Assembly: GCA_036378315.1 (NCBI GenBank)
Contig: DASUWU010000066.1
Coordinates: forward strand, 11,355 to 75,354
Direction: 5' to 3'
Length of the DNA stretch: 64,000 bases
From: CALAED01 sp036378315
GTDB taxonomy: Bacteria; Actinomycetota; Actinomycetes; Streptosporangiales; Streptosporangiaceae
Each line of letters begins with the position of its first letter. Position 1 is the stretch's first letter. Made by a program: the position numbers and the translations under genes. Below the pieces are notes generated by a model. The model was not told the origin of the DNA. It did no database searches and saw nothing but the letters and a program-made list of their open reading frames with translations. Of this stretch, positions 7,799-16,895 are shown one piece after another.

Positions 7799-8728
7799 TC
7801 AGCCCACCCGGCCGGCCTCGAGTGCCGCGCGGTCCCAGGCGCCGAGATCGGCGGCGGCCGCGTAGGTGGCGTCGAGGAACTCGGCCAGGGTCCGATCGGG
7901 ATCCGCGGCTTCGGCGACCGCCTCGTACGGGAGCAGGAACTGGCCGTCCGCGGGACTGTAGAAGGCGGCGGCGGGGCCGGCCGGGCGGTCGGCGAAACCG
8001 GCCGGCTCTGGGTAGGCGTAGGCGTAGAACGCGCCCTCCTCGCCCCCGCCCGGCCAGAATCCGCAGCTGGACAGCTCGCGCGAGTAGCTTTCCGTCATCA
8101 CCCAGTCGGGGCAGTTCGGCGCGCCGCCTGGATGCGGCGGGGCCGGCCGGCCGGAGAACCTGGTGCAGGCCAGGTCGAAGGACCCCCAGAAGAAGTGCAC
8201 GGGGCTGACCTTGCCGACGAAGCGCGACCTGAACTCCCCGATCACTCGACTCGCCCGCAGCAGCTGGCCCCAGAACAGCCGGGCGGCATGCGGGTCGTAG
8301 GAGGCGTGCTGGTGGTCGTCGGCGAACGGGATGGCGGGGTCCACCTCGTTGGGCCTGCCATGGATGCGCGACGTGATGCCGAGCTCGTCGAGGGCCCCCA
8401 TGGTCTCGGCGTGGAAGCGGGCCACCGGCTTGGGCTCCAGCACCACGTGACGTTCGCCGCCGGTGCTGGCGCGGATGCGCAGCAGATGCTCGATGAAGTC
8501 GAATTCGACGTCGAACGCGCCGCCGCGGTAGGGGATCGCCGAGGTGGTCAACCCGCGCGGGCTCACGTACAGCGTGACCTGCCACCAGTGGTTGACCATC
8601 GGTGCGTGGGCAAGGCGGATCTTTCCCACGATCTGGGTCCACATGTGCAGCGTGTCGCGGGTCGCCGCCCAGTCCGCCACCCGCAGCCGCGGCCAGGCGG
8701 ACGCCCGCCGCCCATCCGGCTCGATCAT
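7799..8728 (-). CDS. DUF5996 family protein
   Basis: A 309-residue protein that I recognise as DUF5996 from its Trp-rich, strongly conserved core: MWTQIVGKIRLA, NHWWQVTLYV, FDFIEH, SPVHFFWGSFD and GRPAPP. No reaction is established for the family. It lies 65 bases downstream of the second cyclase-like paralog on the same strand and runs convergently into the first. It therefore sits between two related signalling proteins and may be co-transcribed with one. No signal peptide or membrane helix is seen, so it should be cytosolic. Confidence 0.85.
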   Translation of the reverse strand: MIEPDGRRASAWPRLRVADWAATRDTLHMWTQIVGKIRLAHAPMVNHWWQVTLYVSPRGLTTSAIPYRGGAFDVEFDFIEHLLRIRASTGGERHVVLEPKPVARFHAETMGALDELGITSRIHGRPNEVDPAIPFADDHQHASYDPHAARLFWGQLLRASRVIGEFRSRFVGKVSPVHFFWGSFDLACTRFSGRPAPPHPGGAPNCPDWVMTESYSRELSSCGFWPGGGEEGAFYAYAYPEPAGFADRPAGPAAAFYSPADGQFLLPYEAVAEAADPDRTLAEFLDATYAAAADLGAWDRAALEAGRVG

Positions 8729-8793
8729 CGTGCACCCCCGACGTGCTCGCTCTGGTGATTCCCCGTCCGGCTGCGATCAATGGCTGTGGATGA

Positions 8794-10425
8794 TCAGCCG
8801 GCATCGGCCTGCCGGCCGACCAGCCGCATCCAGCCGGTGACGCGCGACTCCTTTCCACGGAAGCTCACCCGCTGGTCGTCGCCGGCCGGCCCGGCGCGGT
8901 GCCTGATGACGTTGTTGTAGACGAAGTCGGAGACGATGAACCCGAGGTCGGCGCCGGTTTCCGCGAGGCGGCGCTTGAGGACTGGCGCGTCGAGGAGCCG
9001 GGCGGCGTGGATGATCGCCTCGCCGGAGACGCCCTTCCGGTCGGAGATCACCGGGCCGACGGAGAGGGCGACGCGGAGCTGGAAGCCGGTCGCGCCGGCC
9101 GCGTGGTCGTTGTGGCGGAACAGCCCATCGGCGAGGTGGATGAGCAGCGCGTCGGCGACCCTGCCGGTCGGCGTGCCTGGCGGCACGATCACCAGCACGC
9201 CGTCGCCCCGGTCGTCCCAGTGGCACGTGGCCGGCGGCACGGCGGCCCGCTGCAACGCCTCCTGCAGGACGTGGTACATCACCTCGCGGATGACCTGTCG
9301 GTCGCCGTCCCGCCGGTTGTGCGCGCCGAACGCGGTCACGTCGAGGAACACGATCGTGCAGTTCTGCCCGGTCCACGACGGCCGCGCTGGCGCCGACGAC
9401 ACCGACGGCGGCTGCGGCACCGGCACCGGCACCGGCGGCGGCTGCGGCACCGGCACCGGCGGCGACCAGCGCGGTGACGGCGTTGGTTCCGGCGCCGCCG
9501 GCGGCGTGTCCGGCCCGGACGGCGCCTCCCGCACGGCCGTGGCCGCGGACAATCCGTCGCGGTCCTCGGTGAGGCGGTCGTAGATCTGTCCGTTCAGCAG
9601 GTCGATGACTCGCGGATGCGTGCGGACGAAGGTCAGGAAGTCCTCGGTGGTCAGGACGTAGGCGTGCACGATCTCCTCGGCGGTGATGGTGGCCGATCGC
9701 GATCCGGTACGCATGGCGGCGCGTTCGCCGACGATGTCGCCCCGACCCCGCCTGGCGATGATCCGCTCGCCCGCCGGGGTCCGGACGCTGACCTTGGTCC
9801 AGCCGGAGCGGATGAGAAAGACGTGTTCGGCGGCCGCGCCTTCGCGGCACAGCTCCTTGCCGGTCAAGAAGGTGCGCTCCGCGGCGTTCGCCGTGAGCGC
9901 CGCCCGCTCGGCGCGGGTGAGCTGATCCCAGAACGTCTGCCGTCCTGGGCGGTCACGCTCCTTCGGCCCTGGCGGGAGGTCGGCGGCGGGCGCCGGCAGT
10001 GACGGCGCGGGCCCGGCCGCGGGCGCCGGCTCGGCCGCCGGAGCGGCGACGGTGGCGCGCGCCGCCTCCCGGACGGCGGCACGCCGCCGGACGGCCGGCG
10101 GCATCCGCCGTGCGGCTGCCGGGTCGCCCTGCGGCTGCCGCTCCAGCCGCCAGGGGAAGAGCGCCGTGACCGAACGGCCGAACGCGTCCCCCTGGTGGTC
10201 GATCAGCCGCTGGACGTCGCGGGAGTCCTTCGCGAGCTCGGCGCCCCTGGTGATCAGCGTCTTCTGGTCACGGCTGAACCCCCTGGCCAGGATCGCGTAC
10301 ACGCTCAGGACCGCGGCGACCATGGCGAGGGCGACGAGCCCGGCCGCGGCGCCGGCGAGCTGCCCGGTGACGAGCAGCATCAGCGCGCCGGCCCCCCACC
10401 CCGCGGCCTTCGCCGGCGCGCTCAT
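8794..10425 (-). CDS. membrane protein with cyclic-nucleotide-binding and class III cyclase-like domains (paralog 2)
   Basis: A 543-residue paralog of the protein at 6130-7764 with the same order: hydrophobic N-terminal hairpin, charged linker, cNMP-binding domain (GERAAM...SRSAT), a linker very rich in Pro and Val, and the cyclase-like domain. FLDVTAF and RGDGVLV keep both metal aspartates, and IIHAARLLDAP again has Ile where active cyclases have Asn. The Pro-rich linker differs most between the copies. Two copies on opposite strands flank the DUF5996 gene. ATG 10425 was chosen because a 32-codon ORF ends on it; a GTG at 10500 is in frame, but the matching frame in paralog 1 is broken by TGA. 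Confidence 0.85.
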   Translation of the reverse strand: MSAPAKAAGWGAGALMLLVTGQLAGAAAGLVALAMVAAVLSVYAILARGFSRDQKTLITRGAELAKDSRDVQRLIDHQGDAFGRSVTALFPWRLERQPQGDPAAARRMPPAVRRRAAVREAARATVAAPAAEPAPAAGPAPSLPAPAADLPPGPKERDRPGRQTFWDQLTRAERAALTANAAERTFLTGKELCREGAAAEHVFLIRSGWTKVSVRTPAGERIIARRGRGDIVGERAAMRTGSRSATITAEEIVHAYVLTTEDFLTFVRTHPRVIDLLNGQIYDRLTEDRDGLSAATAVREAPSGPDTPPAAPEPTPSPRWSPPVPVPQPPPVPVPVPQPPSVSSAPARPSWTGQNCTIVFLDVTAFGAHNRRDGDRQVIREVMYHVLQEALQRAAVPPATCHWDDRGDGVLVIVPPGTPTGRVADALLIHLADGLFRHNDHAAGATGFQLRVALSVGPVISDRKGVSGEAIIHAARLLDAPVLKRRLAETGADLGFIVSDFVYNNVIRHRAGPAGDDQRVSFRGKESRVTGWMRLVGRQADAG

Positions 10426-10520
10426 CGCCGCCGCCCGGCGGCGAGCGGCGACCGATCGGGTGCTTCCGCGGCGACGCGTGAGGTACTCCGAGCGCTCCAC
10501 AGTGCCAGTGCCTCAACCAT
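10422..10520 (-). CDS. 32-codon ORF coupled to cyclase-like paralog 2
   Basis: Begins with ATG preceded by GAGGGG six bases upstream, a good ribosome binding site. It encodes 32 residues including ALWS and APDRSP, and its TGA overlaps the ATG of the large gene (ATGA). The equivalent frame before paralog 1 has the same length and related motifs. Conservation in the same frame in both copies, while the alternative frame is interrupted in copy 1, argues that this frame is the translated one. Confidence 0.6.
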   Translation of the reverse strand: MVEALALWSARSTSRVAAEAPDRSPLAAGRRR

Positions 10521-10823
10521 GACGGCCCCTCTTCAACGGTTCATCCAGGGGATCTGACTAGTAAGAGGCCGCCGAGCACGGACAAGTTCCGTCATCTCAC
10601 TTCCCGTATTCATCCAACCGTGTGTTAAGGCTCTGTTGCTGTGCGTATGGAGGCCAGGGTGGTTCAGAACGGGGAGAGCGCCGACGGCCTCGGGAGCAAG
10701 CAGGGCTCAGGCTCCGGCAACGTCGTCCACGGCGGGAGGCGGCATCCCGCACTCCACCTTCCTCGTCCCGGCGAACGGCGCCGACGTGGGCGCCAGGATC
10801 TCAACGCGACCGGGCGCGGCCGG
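10521..10823. other. intergenic region upstream of paralog 2
   Basis: A 303-bp spacer between the minus-strand ORF at 10520 and the end of the GntR gene. The part near 10560-10660 is relatively A/T-rich and should contain the promoter for the paralog 2 transcript, but I see no clear promoter, terminator hairpin or gene. The remainder is GC-rich and featureless. Confidence 0.5.
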
Positions 10824-11504
10824 TCAGATGGACGCCGTACCGGCCGCGACGTCCCCGGCCGCCGCCCCATCGGCCGCCTCCCCGGCCGCCGCCGTCAGGG
10901 CATGGATGACGCTGCGCAGGTGGGCGCGGGCGGCCTCCTCGGCGGCCGGCGCGTCGTGCGCGCGGATCGCTTCGATGATCGCGAGATGCTCGGGCAGCGA
11001 CACGCCGGGCCGGCCCGGCTGCATGGCGAGCCGGAACTGGTGCCGGACGCTCTGCCCGCGCAGCCGCTCGAGCACCGCCGCCGCCGTGCGCTGGCCGCTG
11101 ATCTCCCGGACGCGGTGGTGCAGCCGCTCGTTCAGCCGCGAGTAGCCGAGGACGTCACCGGACGCGACGGCCGCCCGCATGCGCTCGCCGATGGCCTCGA
11201 GCTCGGCGCGCTCGGCGTCGGTGACCCGTCCGGCGGCCTTGGCCGCGCACAGACCCTCGACCGCCATGCGGACCTCGCAGATCTCGACCGCCTCGGCGAG
11301 CGACACCGCGCGCACCCTGGCGCCGCGGTGCTGCATGCGTTCGACAAGGCCCTCGTGGGCCAGTTCGGCGAGCGCGGCGCGGACCGCGGCCCGGCTGGCG
11401 GCGAACCGCTCGGACAGGTCGGCCTCGACCAGCCGCTGGTTCGGCACGAACTCGCCGGAAAGGATGGCCTCCCTGATGCCGGCCGCCACCGGCTCGGGGT
11501 TCAT
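10824..11504 (-). CDS. GntR/FCD-family transcriptional regulator
   Basis: A 226-residue regulator. The N-terminal winged helix (about 5-70) has the GntR pattern IREAILSGEF, LSERFAASRAAVRAAL and LAHEGLVE. The C-terminal FCD domain of helices (EICEVRMAVEG ... LHHRVREISG ... HLAIIEAIRAHD) usually binds a carboxylated metabolite through a metal. The start ATG overlaps the stop of the dioxygenase gene, so this is the last gene of a three-gene operon for an aromatic pathway. It probably controls that operon in response to a pathway acid. The tail after residue 205 is Ala-rich. Confidence 0.9.
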   Translation of the reverse strand: MNPEPVAAGIREAILSGEFVPNQRLVEADLSERFAASRAAVRAALAELAHEGLVERMQHRGARVRAVSLAEAVEICEVRMAVEGLCAAKAAGRVTDAERAELEAIGERMRAAVASGDVLGYSRLNERLHHRVREISGQRTAAAVLERLRGQSVRHQFRLAMQPGRPGVSLPEHLAIIEAIRAHDAPAAEEAARAHLRSVIHALTAAAGEAADGAAAGDVAAGTASI

Positions 11505-12469
11505 CGGCCCGGCGCGTCGGCGGGCTCGACCGGCGGGGTGCCGTGGGTGTGGAACGACTCGATGGTCTTGAGGCCCCAGGCCTGCCCCTTGGCCCGTTCC
11601 GCCTCGCTCCAGGTGACCGTCCGCCAGTCGGGCGCGAGGACCAGGCGGGCGCACGGGTTGCACAGCTCGATCCGGTTGCCGCCCGGCTCGTACACGTACA
11701 AGAAGAAGGTCTGCTGGATGGCGTGCTTGTGCGGTCCTGTTTCGATGAACACGCCCATGTCCAGGCAGATGTCCGCGGCCCGCAGGATGTCCTCGCGGGT
11801 GTCGGTGGCGAACGCGATGTGGTGCAGCCGCCCGTGGGTGCCCGTCCAGTCGGCCGCGTAGACGATGTCGTACGACTTGTTGGTGAAGTTCAGCCAGCGT
11901 CCGGCGATCTTGCCGCTGTCCAGCATGATCTCCTCGGTCGGCTGCCCGCCGAGGACGTCCCTGACGAACTCCGTGCTCGGCTCCACCTCGGCGGCCAGGA
12001 AGTTGACGTGGTCCAGGCGGCGCACGCAGATCCCGCGCGCCGGGTACGCCTGCGCCTGGTTCTTCAGGGCCGGGGCGAGCTCGGGCGGCGGCTGGTACCA
12101 CTCGCTCTCCCAGTAGATCTCCATCTCGTGGCCGTCGGGGTCGCGGAAGACGTACGTGGGGCCGATGCCGGGGTCGCCGTCCCGCCAGCCGACGCCGAGC
12201 CCGGTGTCCTTGATCGCCCGGACCAGCCGGTCGAGCGCCTCCTGGCTGCTCGCGCGCATCCCCGTGCGCCGGATGCCCGACGTGCTGTGCGCGGTGAGCT
12301 TGAGCGTGTGGTGCTCGTAGTCGTCCCAGGTCCGCAGGTAGACGGAGTCGCCTTCCGTGCCGTTCTCGGTGAGCCCCATGACGCGGGTGAAGAACCACAG
12401 GCTCTTGTCGGGCTCAGGGGTCAGCAGCTCCACGTACGCGACGTGCGCGATCTCATGCTTGGGCGCCAA
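11501..12469 (-). CDS. type I extradiol (catechol 2,3-) dioxygenase, VOC fold
   Basis: A 322-residue ring-cleavage enzyme built from two VOC domains. Domain 1 (about 5-120) is the structural half. Domain 2 holds the Fe(II) ligands: His in RRLDHVNF, His in LHHIAFAT and Glu in GGNRIEL. Length and motifs match catechol/2,3-dihydroxybiphenyl-type meta-cleavage dioxygenases. It overlaps the tautomerase gene upstream by 17 bases and GntR downstream by four, so the three are one operon. The exact catechol is not determinable; a tautomerase neighbour of the 4-oxalomesaconate type suggests a carboxylated ring. Confidence 0.9.
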   Translation of the reverse strand: MAPKHEIAHVAYVELLTPEPDKSLWFFTRVMGLTENGTEGDSVYLRTWDDYEHHTLKLTAHSTSGIRRTGMRASSQEALDRLVRAIKDTGLGVGWRDGDPGIGPTYVFRDPDGHEMEIYWESEWYQPPPELAPALKNQAQAYPARGICVRRLDHVNFLAAEVEPSTEFVRDVLGGQPTEEIMLDSGKIAGRWLNFTNKSYDIVYAADWTGTHGRLHHIAFATDTREDILRAADICLDMGVFIETGPHKHAIQQTFFLYVYEPGGNRIELCNPCARLVLAPDWRTVTWSEAERAKGQAWGLKTIESFHTHGTPPVEPADAPGR

Positions 12470-13583
12470 GGCCGGCCTCCAGTCTCGGACGAGGGAACAC
12501 GGTGCCGTCGAACAACTTGCGGGCGGTACGGACGATGCTGGACCGCAGGACCCGCGGCGGCACGGACGTCGTGTCGAGGTCGACCTCGACCTCGAGGGTG
12601 CCGGTGGCGTGCTCGACGCTCATCGGCCGGCCCGGCTCGGGCCAGGCCGCCAGCTCGTGCCCGACCGCCCCGTCGATCAGCAGCGCGGTGGCCACGGTCA
12701 CCGCGCCGAGCACGCCGATCGAGGTGTGCGGGCGCAGCGGGATGAACGTACGGGTGCAGACGACCCCGCCCTGCCGCGCCGGGGCGACGAGCGTGGTCTT
12801 GGGGACCGAGGCGGCGCTGACGTCGCCGAGACCCATGAGCTTGCCGGCCTGCAGCCGCAGCGACTGGATCCGCTCGCGCAGCGAGGCGTCGGCGCCCAGG
12901 TCGTCAGGGGCCTCGTAGCCGGTGACGCCCAGGTCGGCGGCGGCGACGACGACCACCGGCATGCCGTTGTCCACGCAGGTGACGTCGATGCCGTCGATCA
13001 CGTCGCGGACCCGTCCCGTCGGCAGCAGCGCGCCGCACGCCGACCCCTCGGTGCGGGCGAAGTCCAGCCTGATGGGGGCGGCCGTGCCAGGCACCCCGGA
13101 GATCGCGGCGTCGCCGTCGTAGGCGACGGCGCCGCCCGGGGTGGCGAACGTGGCGGTGGCGACGCTGGCGGAGTTGACCATGTGGATGCGCGTGCTCGTC
13201 AGCGCGTCGCCCGCGGCGACCAGACCACGCTCCACGGCGAACGGCCCGACGCCGGCGAGCAGGTTGCCGCAGTTCTGCCGGTCGGAGACGGTCGCCTCGT
13301 CCACGCCGAGCTGCAGGAAGAGGTAGTCGATGTCGGCGTCGGGCCCGTCGGACCGGGAGATGACGGCGACCTTGCTGGTCAGCGGGTGGGCGCCGCCGAT
13401 CCCGTCGATCTGCCGCGGGTCGGGCGTCCCCATGACCCGCAACAGCAGGTCGTCGCGTTCCGCGGGGTCGGCCGGCAGGTCGGCGGCGAGGAAGTACGCC
13501 CCCTTGGACGTGCCGCCGCGCATCAGCATGCACCGCACGCCCGATGAGTCGAACGAGCTGGCCGGTGGTGAGGTGGATGACAT
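12453..13583 (-). CDS. PrpF/4-oxalomesaconate tautomerase-family isomerase
   Basis: A 376-residue protein of the PrpF fold, in which a cysteine pair moves a proton on an unsaturated tricarboxylate. The conserved opening MLMRGGTSKGAYF, RQNCGNLL and SACGALLPTG carry the family cysteines. 4-Oxalomesaconate tautomerase (GalD) serves gallate and protocatechuate 4,5-cleavage, and PrpF isomerises aconitate; context with a ring-cleaving dioxygenase favours the first. ATG 13583 has GGAGGG seven bases upstream; the longer frame lacks a site. It is the first gene of the operon. Confidence 0.88.
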   Translation of the reverse strand: MSSTSPPASSFDSSGVRCMLMRGGTSKGAYFLAADLPADPAERDDLLLRVMGTPDPRQIDGIGGAHPLTSKVAVISRSDGPDADIDYLFLQLGVDEATVSDRQNCGNLLAGVGPFAVERGLVAAGDALTSTRIHMVNSASVATATFATPGGAVAYDGDAAISGVPGTAAPIRLDFARTEGSACGALLPTGRVRDVIDGIDVTCVDNGMPVVVVAAADLGVTGYEAPDDLGADASLRERIQSLRLQAGKLMGLGDVSAASVPKTTLVAPARQGGVVCTRTFIPLRPHTSIGVLGAVTVATALLIDGAVGHELAAWPEPGRPMSVEHATGTLEVEVDLDTTSVPPRVLRSSIVRTARKLFDGTVFPRPRLEAGLGAQA

Positions 13584-13765
13584 GGCACGACCCTCCTGGT
13601 CCACACCCTGAGCCGTCGTCGCCGAAATTGTCAACAAAAATGGCGCACGTGGGCGCACGTGGGCGCACTGGGCGTGCGTCTTGCCCACGTCCTCGCGCCC
13701 GCGACGCGGGCGAGCAGCCCCGGCCCGCCCTCCGGGTCAGCCCGCGTCGCCGCGCCAGGCGCCGG

Positions 13766-14224
13766 TCAGCTCGCCGGGTCGAAGAAGGGGGAGGATGCCA
13801 CGCCGTGGCCGGCGGTTCCCTGGCGAGGTGCCTGGCGAGGTCCCTGGCCGCCCGCCGGCGCCTGGGCCGCGGCGCGCGGGGATCCAGCGACCGGGGTCTG
13901 CTCGCGCCGGGCCCGGGCCAGTTCGCGCTGCAGTTGCTGCTTTTCCATGGCCAGCGTCGTGAGGGACTCTTCGTGCTCGTCGCGCAGGTCGCGAAGCTCC
14001 CGCCGGACGCGCGCGGCGCGGCTCGCGCCGACCGCGGTCACGATCACGCCGGCCATGAAGACCATGGCGACGACGACCCCGGCCACGAAGACCTGCCACA
14101 GGGCGGTGATGCCGGGAATGGTGTTGTCGAGGACGGATAGCTTCGCGGTCGCGGTGTTGTCCAGTACGATGCCCGCGCCCGCGGTCACTGCGAGGGCGGC
14201 GACGGCGAGTCCGAGAAAGATCAT
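13766..14224 (-). CDS. membrane protein with coiled-coil tail
   Basis: A 152-residue protein of unknown function. Two hydrophobic helices (about 3-22 and 42-66) enclose a short loop. A strongly charged Arg/Glu helix (about 70-115, RRELRDLRDEHEES onward) should form a cytoplasmic coiled coil, and the tail is a disordered Gly/Pro/Gln stretch. The topology recalls LapA-type small membrane proteins, but I see no diagnostic motif. ATG 14224 has AGAGGAG about nine bases upstream. It follows the helicase gene by about 100 bases on the same strand. Confidence 0.8.
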   Translation of the reverse strand: MIFLGLAVAALAVTAGAGIVLDNTATAKLSVLDNTIPGITALWQVFVAGVVVAMVFMAGVIVTAVGASRAARVRRELRDLRDEHEESLTTLAMEKQQLQRELARARREQTPVAGSPRAAAQAPAGGQGPRQAPRQGTAGHGVASSPFFDPAS

Positions 14225-14325
14225 CGGAGGGTCTCCTCTCCCGTTGCGGGGTCCGGAAGATCTAGGGCTGCGCCCGGAGACTAGCGAGAAAAGCCGCAGG
14301 TCGCCACGTTTCGGGCGCTTTGGTC

Positions 14326-16659
14326 TCACGCTGTGGGAAGCGGGCGCAACAGAACGTCCAGCAGATCGAGCGCGCCGCGCTTCGACAGCGGCTCGTTGCC
14401 GTTGCCGCACTTGGGCGACTGGATGCACGACGGGCAGCCGGACTCGCACTCGCACGCGGCGATCGCCGCCCGGGTGGCGCGCAGCCAGTCGGCGGCCCTG
14501 GCATACCCGCGTTCGGCGAAGCCCGCGCCGCCCTCGTGCCCGTCGTACACGAACACGGTGAGCAGCCCGGTGTCGGGGTGCAACGCCGTCGACACCCCGC
14601 CGATGTCCCACCTGTCGCAGGTCGCGAACAACGGGAGCAGGCCGATCGAGGCGTGCTCGGCGGCGTGCGCCGCGCCCGCGAGATCGGGCTCGGCCACCGG
14701 CGCCGCGGCGAGCTGGGCGGGGGAGAGGGTCCACCACACCGCCCGCGTGCGCAGCGTCCTGGGCGGCAGGTCGAGCGGCTTCTCGCCGAGGATCTCGCCC
14801 GTCTGCAGCCGGCGCATCTGGTACGCCACGACCTGCCGGGTCACCTCCACCGTGCCGAAGCACAACGCCGCCTCTCCCCACGACGACGAGCGCAGCGTCT
14901 CGAGGATCGCGATGTCGGTGATGTCGCGTGCCGTGGTCGAGTAGTCGGGCTCGGCCGCGGTCACCAGCGCGACCGAGTCGTCCAGGTCGAGCGTGTCCAC
15001 CACGTACGACTCGCCCTGGTGAAGGTAGACGGCGCCCTCGTGCACGGTGGTGTGCGCCGACGGCTCGTCCACCGTGCCGAGCAGCCGCCCGGTCCGCGCC
15101 TCCACGACCTGCACCGGCGCGCCGCCGGCGCCGCGGATGTCGGCGAGGTCGGCGGCCCGGTCGCGCGGGCGGGTCCAGTACCAGCCCGTCGCCCGGCGGC
15201 GCAGCAGCCCGCGCCGCACCAGATCGGGCACGAGGTCGGTCGCGGCCGGTCCGAACAGCGCCAGGTCGTCCTCCACCAGCGGCAGCTCGGCCGCGGCCGC
15301 GCACAGGTGCGGTTCGAGCACGTACGGGTTGTCGGGGTCGAGCACGGTCGCCTCGACCGGGTTGCCGAAGATGGCCGACGGGTGGTGGACGAGGTAGGTG
15401 TCCAGCGGGTCGTCGCGGGCGACCAGCACCGCCAGCGCGTCCTGGCCCGCGCGCCCGGCCCGGCCGGCCTGCTGCCACAGCGAAGCCCGGGTGCCCGGCC
15501 AGCCACAGATGATCACCGCGTCCAGCCCGGTGACGTCCACGCCGAGTTCGAGCGCGTTCGTCGTGGCGAGCCCGACCAGCGACCTGGACCGCAGCGCGGC
15601 CTCCAGCGCCCGGCGCTCCTCGGGCAGGTAGCCGGCCCGGTACGCGGCCACCTGCCCGGCCAGCGGCGGCGCGGCCTCCGCGAGCGCGCGGCGGGCGTTC
15701 AGCGCGACCGCCTCCGCGCCGCGCCTGGACCGTACGAAGGCCAGCGTCTGCACGCCGTCCACCACGAGATCGGCGAGGAGGCCGGCGGTCTCGGCCGTCG
15801 CCGTGCGCCGCACCGGCGCGCCGCGTTCGCCGCGCAGCTCGGTCAGCGGCGGTTCCCACAGCGCGAACTCGGTCGCGCCGCGCGGCGAGGCGTCGTCGCC
15901 GACCGCGGCGACCGGCAGCCCGGTCAGCCGCCCGGCCGTCTCGCCGGGATCGGCCGTCGTGGCCGAGGCCAGGATGAACACCGGCGCCACCCCGTACCGC
16001 GCGCAGATCCGCCGGAACCGGCGCAGCACCGCGGCGACGTGCGAGCCGAACACGCCCCGGTAGCCGTGCGCCTCGTCCACGATGACGTAGCGCAGCCGGC
16101 GCAGGAACGCCTTCCAGCGGGCGTGCGTGGGCAGCAGGGACCTGTGCAGCATGTCGGGGTTGGTGAGCACGTAGTTCGCGTGCTGGCGGATCCAGGTCCG
16201 CTCGTCCATCGGCGTGTCGCCGTCGTACGTCGCGGCCCGCAGCCGCGCCAGCCGCAGCCCCCGCAACACCCGGAGCTGGTCGGCGGCCAGCGCCTTCGTC
16301 GGCGCGAGGTACAGGACCGTCCCCCCGTCGGCGCCCTCGTCGAGCACCGCGGCCAGCGACGGCAGCAGGTAGGCCAGCGACTTTCCGGACGCCGTGCCGG
16401 TGGCGATGATCACTGATGTGCCGTCGCGCGCGAGCGACGCGGCCGCCGCCTGGTGCTCCCAGGGCGCCTCGATCCCGTCCAGCGCGAGCCGGTCGATGAC
16501 GAGCGGCGGCACCCACGCGGGCCAGCTCGCGTGCCGGCCCGGGCGCGCCGGGACGATCTCGACGTGGGTGACCCTGGCCCGCCGCGCCGGATCGGCGACG
16601 AGGCGGCTCAGGGCGGCGTTGGTTGCGGCTGACGGAGACACAGGTTTCCAGTCTGACAT
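14326..16659 (-). CDS. DEAD/DEAH-box helicase with C-terminal DUF1998 (MrfA/YprA type)
   Basis: A 777-residue superfamily 2 helicase. Motifs in order are PWEHQAAA (Q-like), ATGTASGKS (Walker A), APTKALA, TNPD, VDEAHGYRG (DEAH-like box), ASATTADP, and in the second domain FVRSRRGAEA, TNALELGVD and QQAGRAGR. The C-terminus has four closely spaced cysteines (CECESGCPSC then SPKCG), the zinc site of DUF1998. The relative MrfA repairs mitomycin crosslinks in Bacillus, so a DNA-repair role is likely. I recall the same gene beside bldG in Streptomyces. It is divergent from bldG here. Confidence 0.93.
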   Translation of the reverse strand: MSDWKPVSPSAATNAALSRLVADPARRARVTHVEIVPARPGRHASWPAWVPPLVIDRLALDGIEAPWEHQAAAASLARDGTSVIIATGTASGKSLAYLLPSLAAVLDEGADGGTVLYLAPTKALAADQLRVLRGLRLARLRAATYDGDTPMDERTWIRQHANYVLTNPDMLHRSLLPTHARWKAFLRRLRYVIVDEAHGYRGVFGSHVAAVLRRFRRICARYGVAPVFILASATTADPGETAGRLTGLPVAAVGDDASPRGATEFALWEPPLTELRGERGAPVRRTATAETAGLLADLVVDGVQTLAFVRSRRGAEAVALNARRALAEAAPPLAGQVAAYRAGYLPEERRALEAALRSRSLVGLATTNALELGVDVTGLDAVIICGWPGTRASLWQQAGRAGRAGQDALAVLVARDDPLDTYLVHHPSAIFGNPVEATVLDPDNPYVLEPHLCAAAAELPLVEDDLALFGPAATDLVPDLVRRGLLRRRATGWYWTRPRDRAADLADIRGAGGAPVQVVEARTGRLLGTVDEPSAHTTVHEGAVYLHQGESYVVDTLDLDDSVALVTAAEPDYSTTARDITDIAILETLRSSSWGEAALCFGTVEVTRQVVAYQMRRLQTGEILGEKPLDLPPRTLRTRAVWWTLSPAQLAAAPVAEPDLAGAAHAAEHASIGLLPLFATCDRWDIGGVSTALHPDTGLLTVFVYDGHEGGAGFAERGYARAADWLRATRAAIAACECESGCPSCIQSPKCGNGNEPLSKRGALDLLDVLLRPLPTA

Positions 16660-16895
16660 CGAGGGCAGATTAGGGAGATACTGCGACGGGCGTTGACGCC
16701 TGGCCTCACTCCGGTCCCACCCACGCGGCAGTCGCTCGACCTGGCGATTTCGTGTAAACGCGGCGCCAGAGCGTGGTTGAATCGCGTCCGGGGTTTGGCT
16801 CGCCCGACCCCGATCGCGCTGGCGGTCGCCGTGCCCGGCGGCCGAGGATCGCGACCGTCGGCCGAGATCGCAACGAGGTAGGCGCTGGAGGATAT

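Noticed and set aside
13766..16516. Very long minus-strand frame of 916 codons
   Set aside because: Its first three quarters are an Arg/Ala-rich shadow of the helicase gene; only the last 152 codons, with their own start and site, look real.
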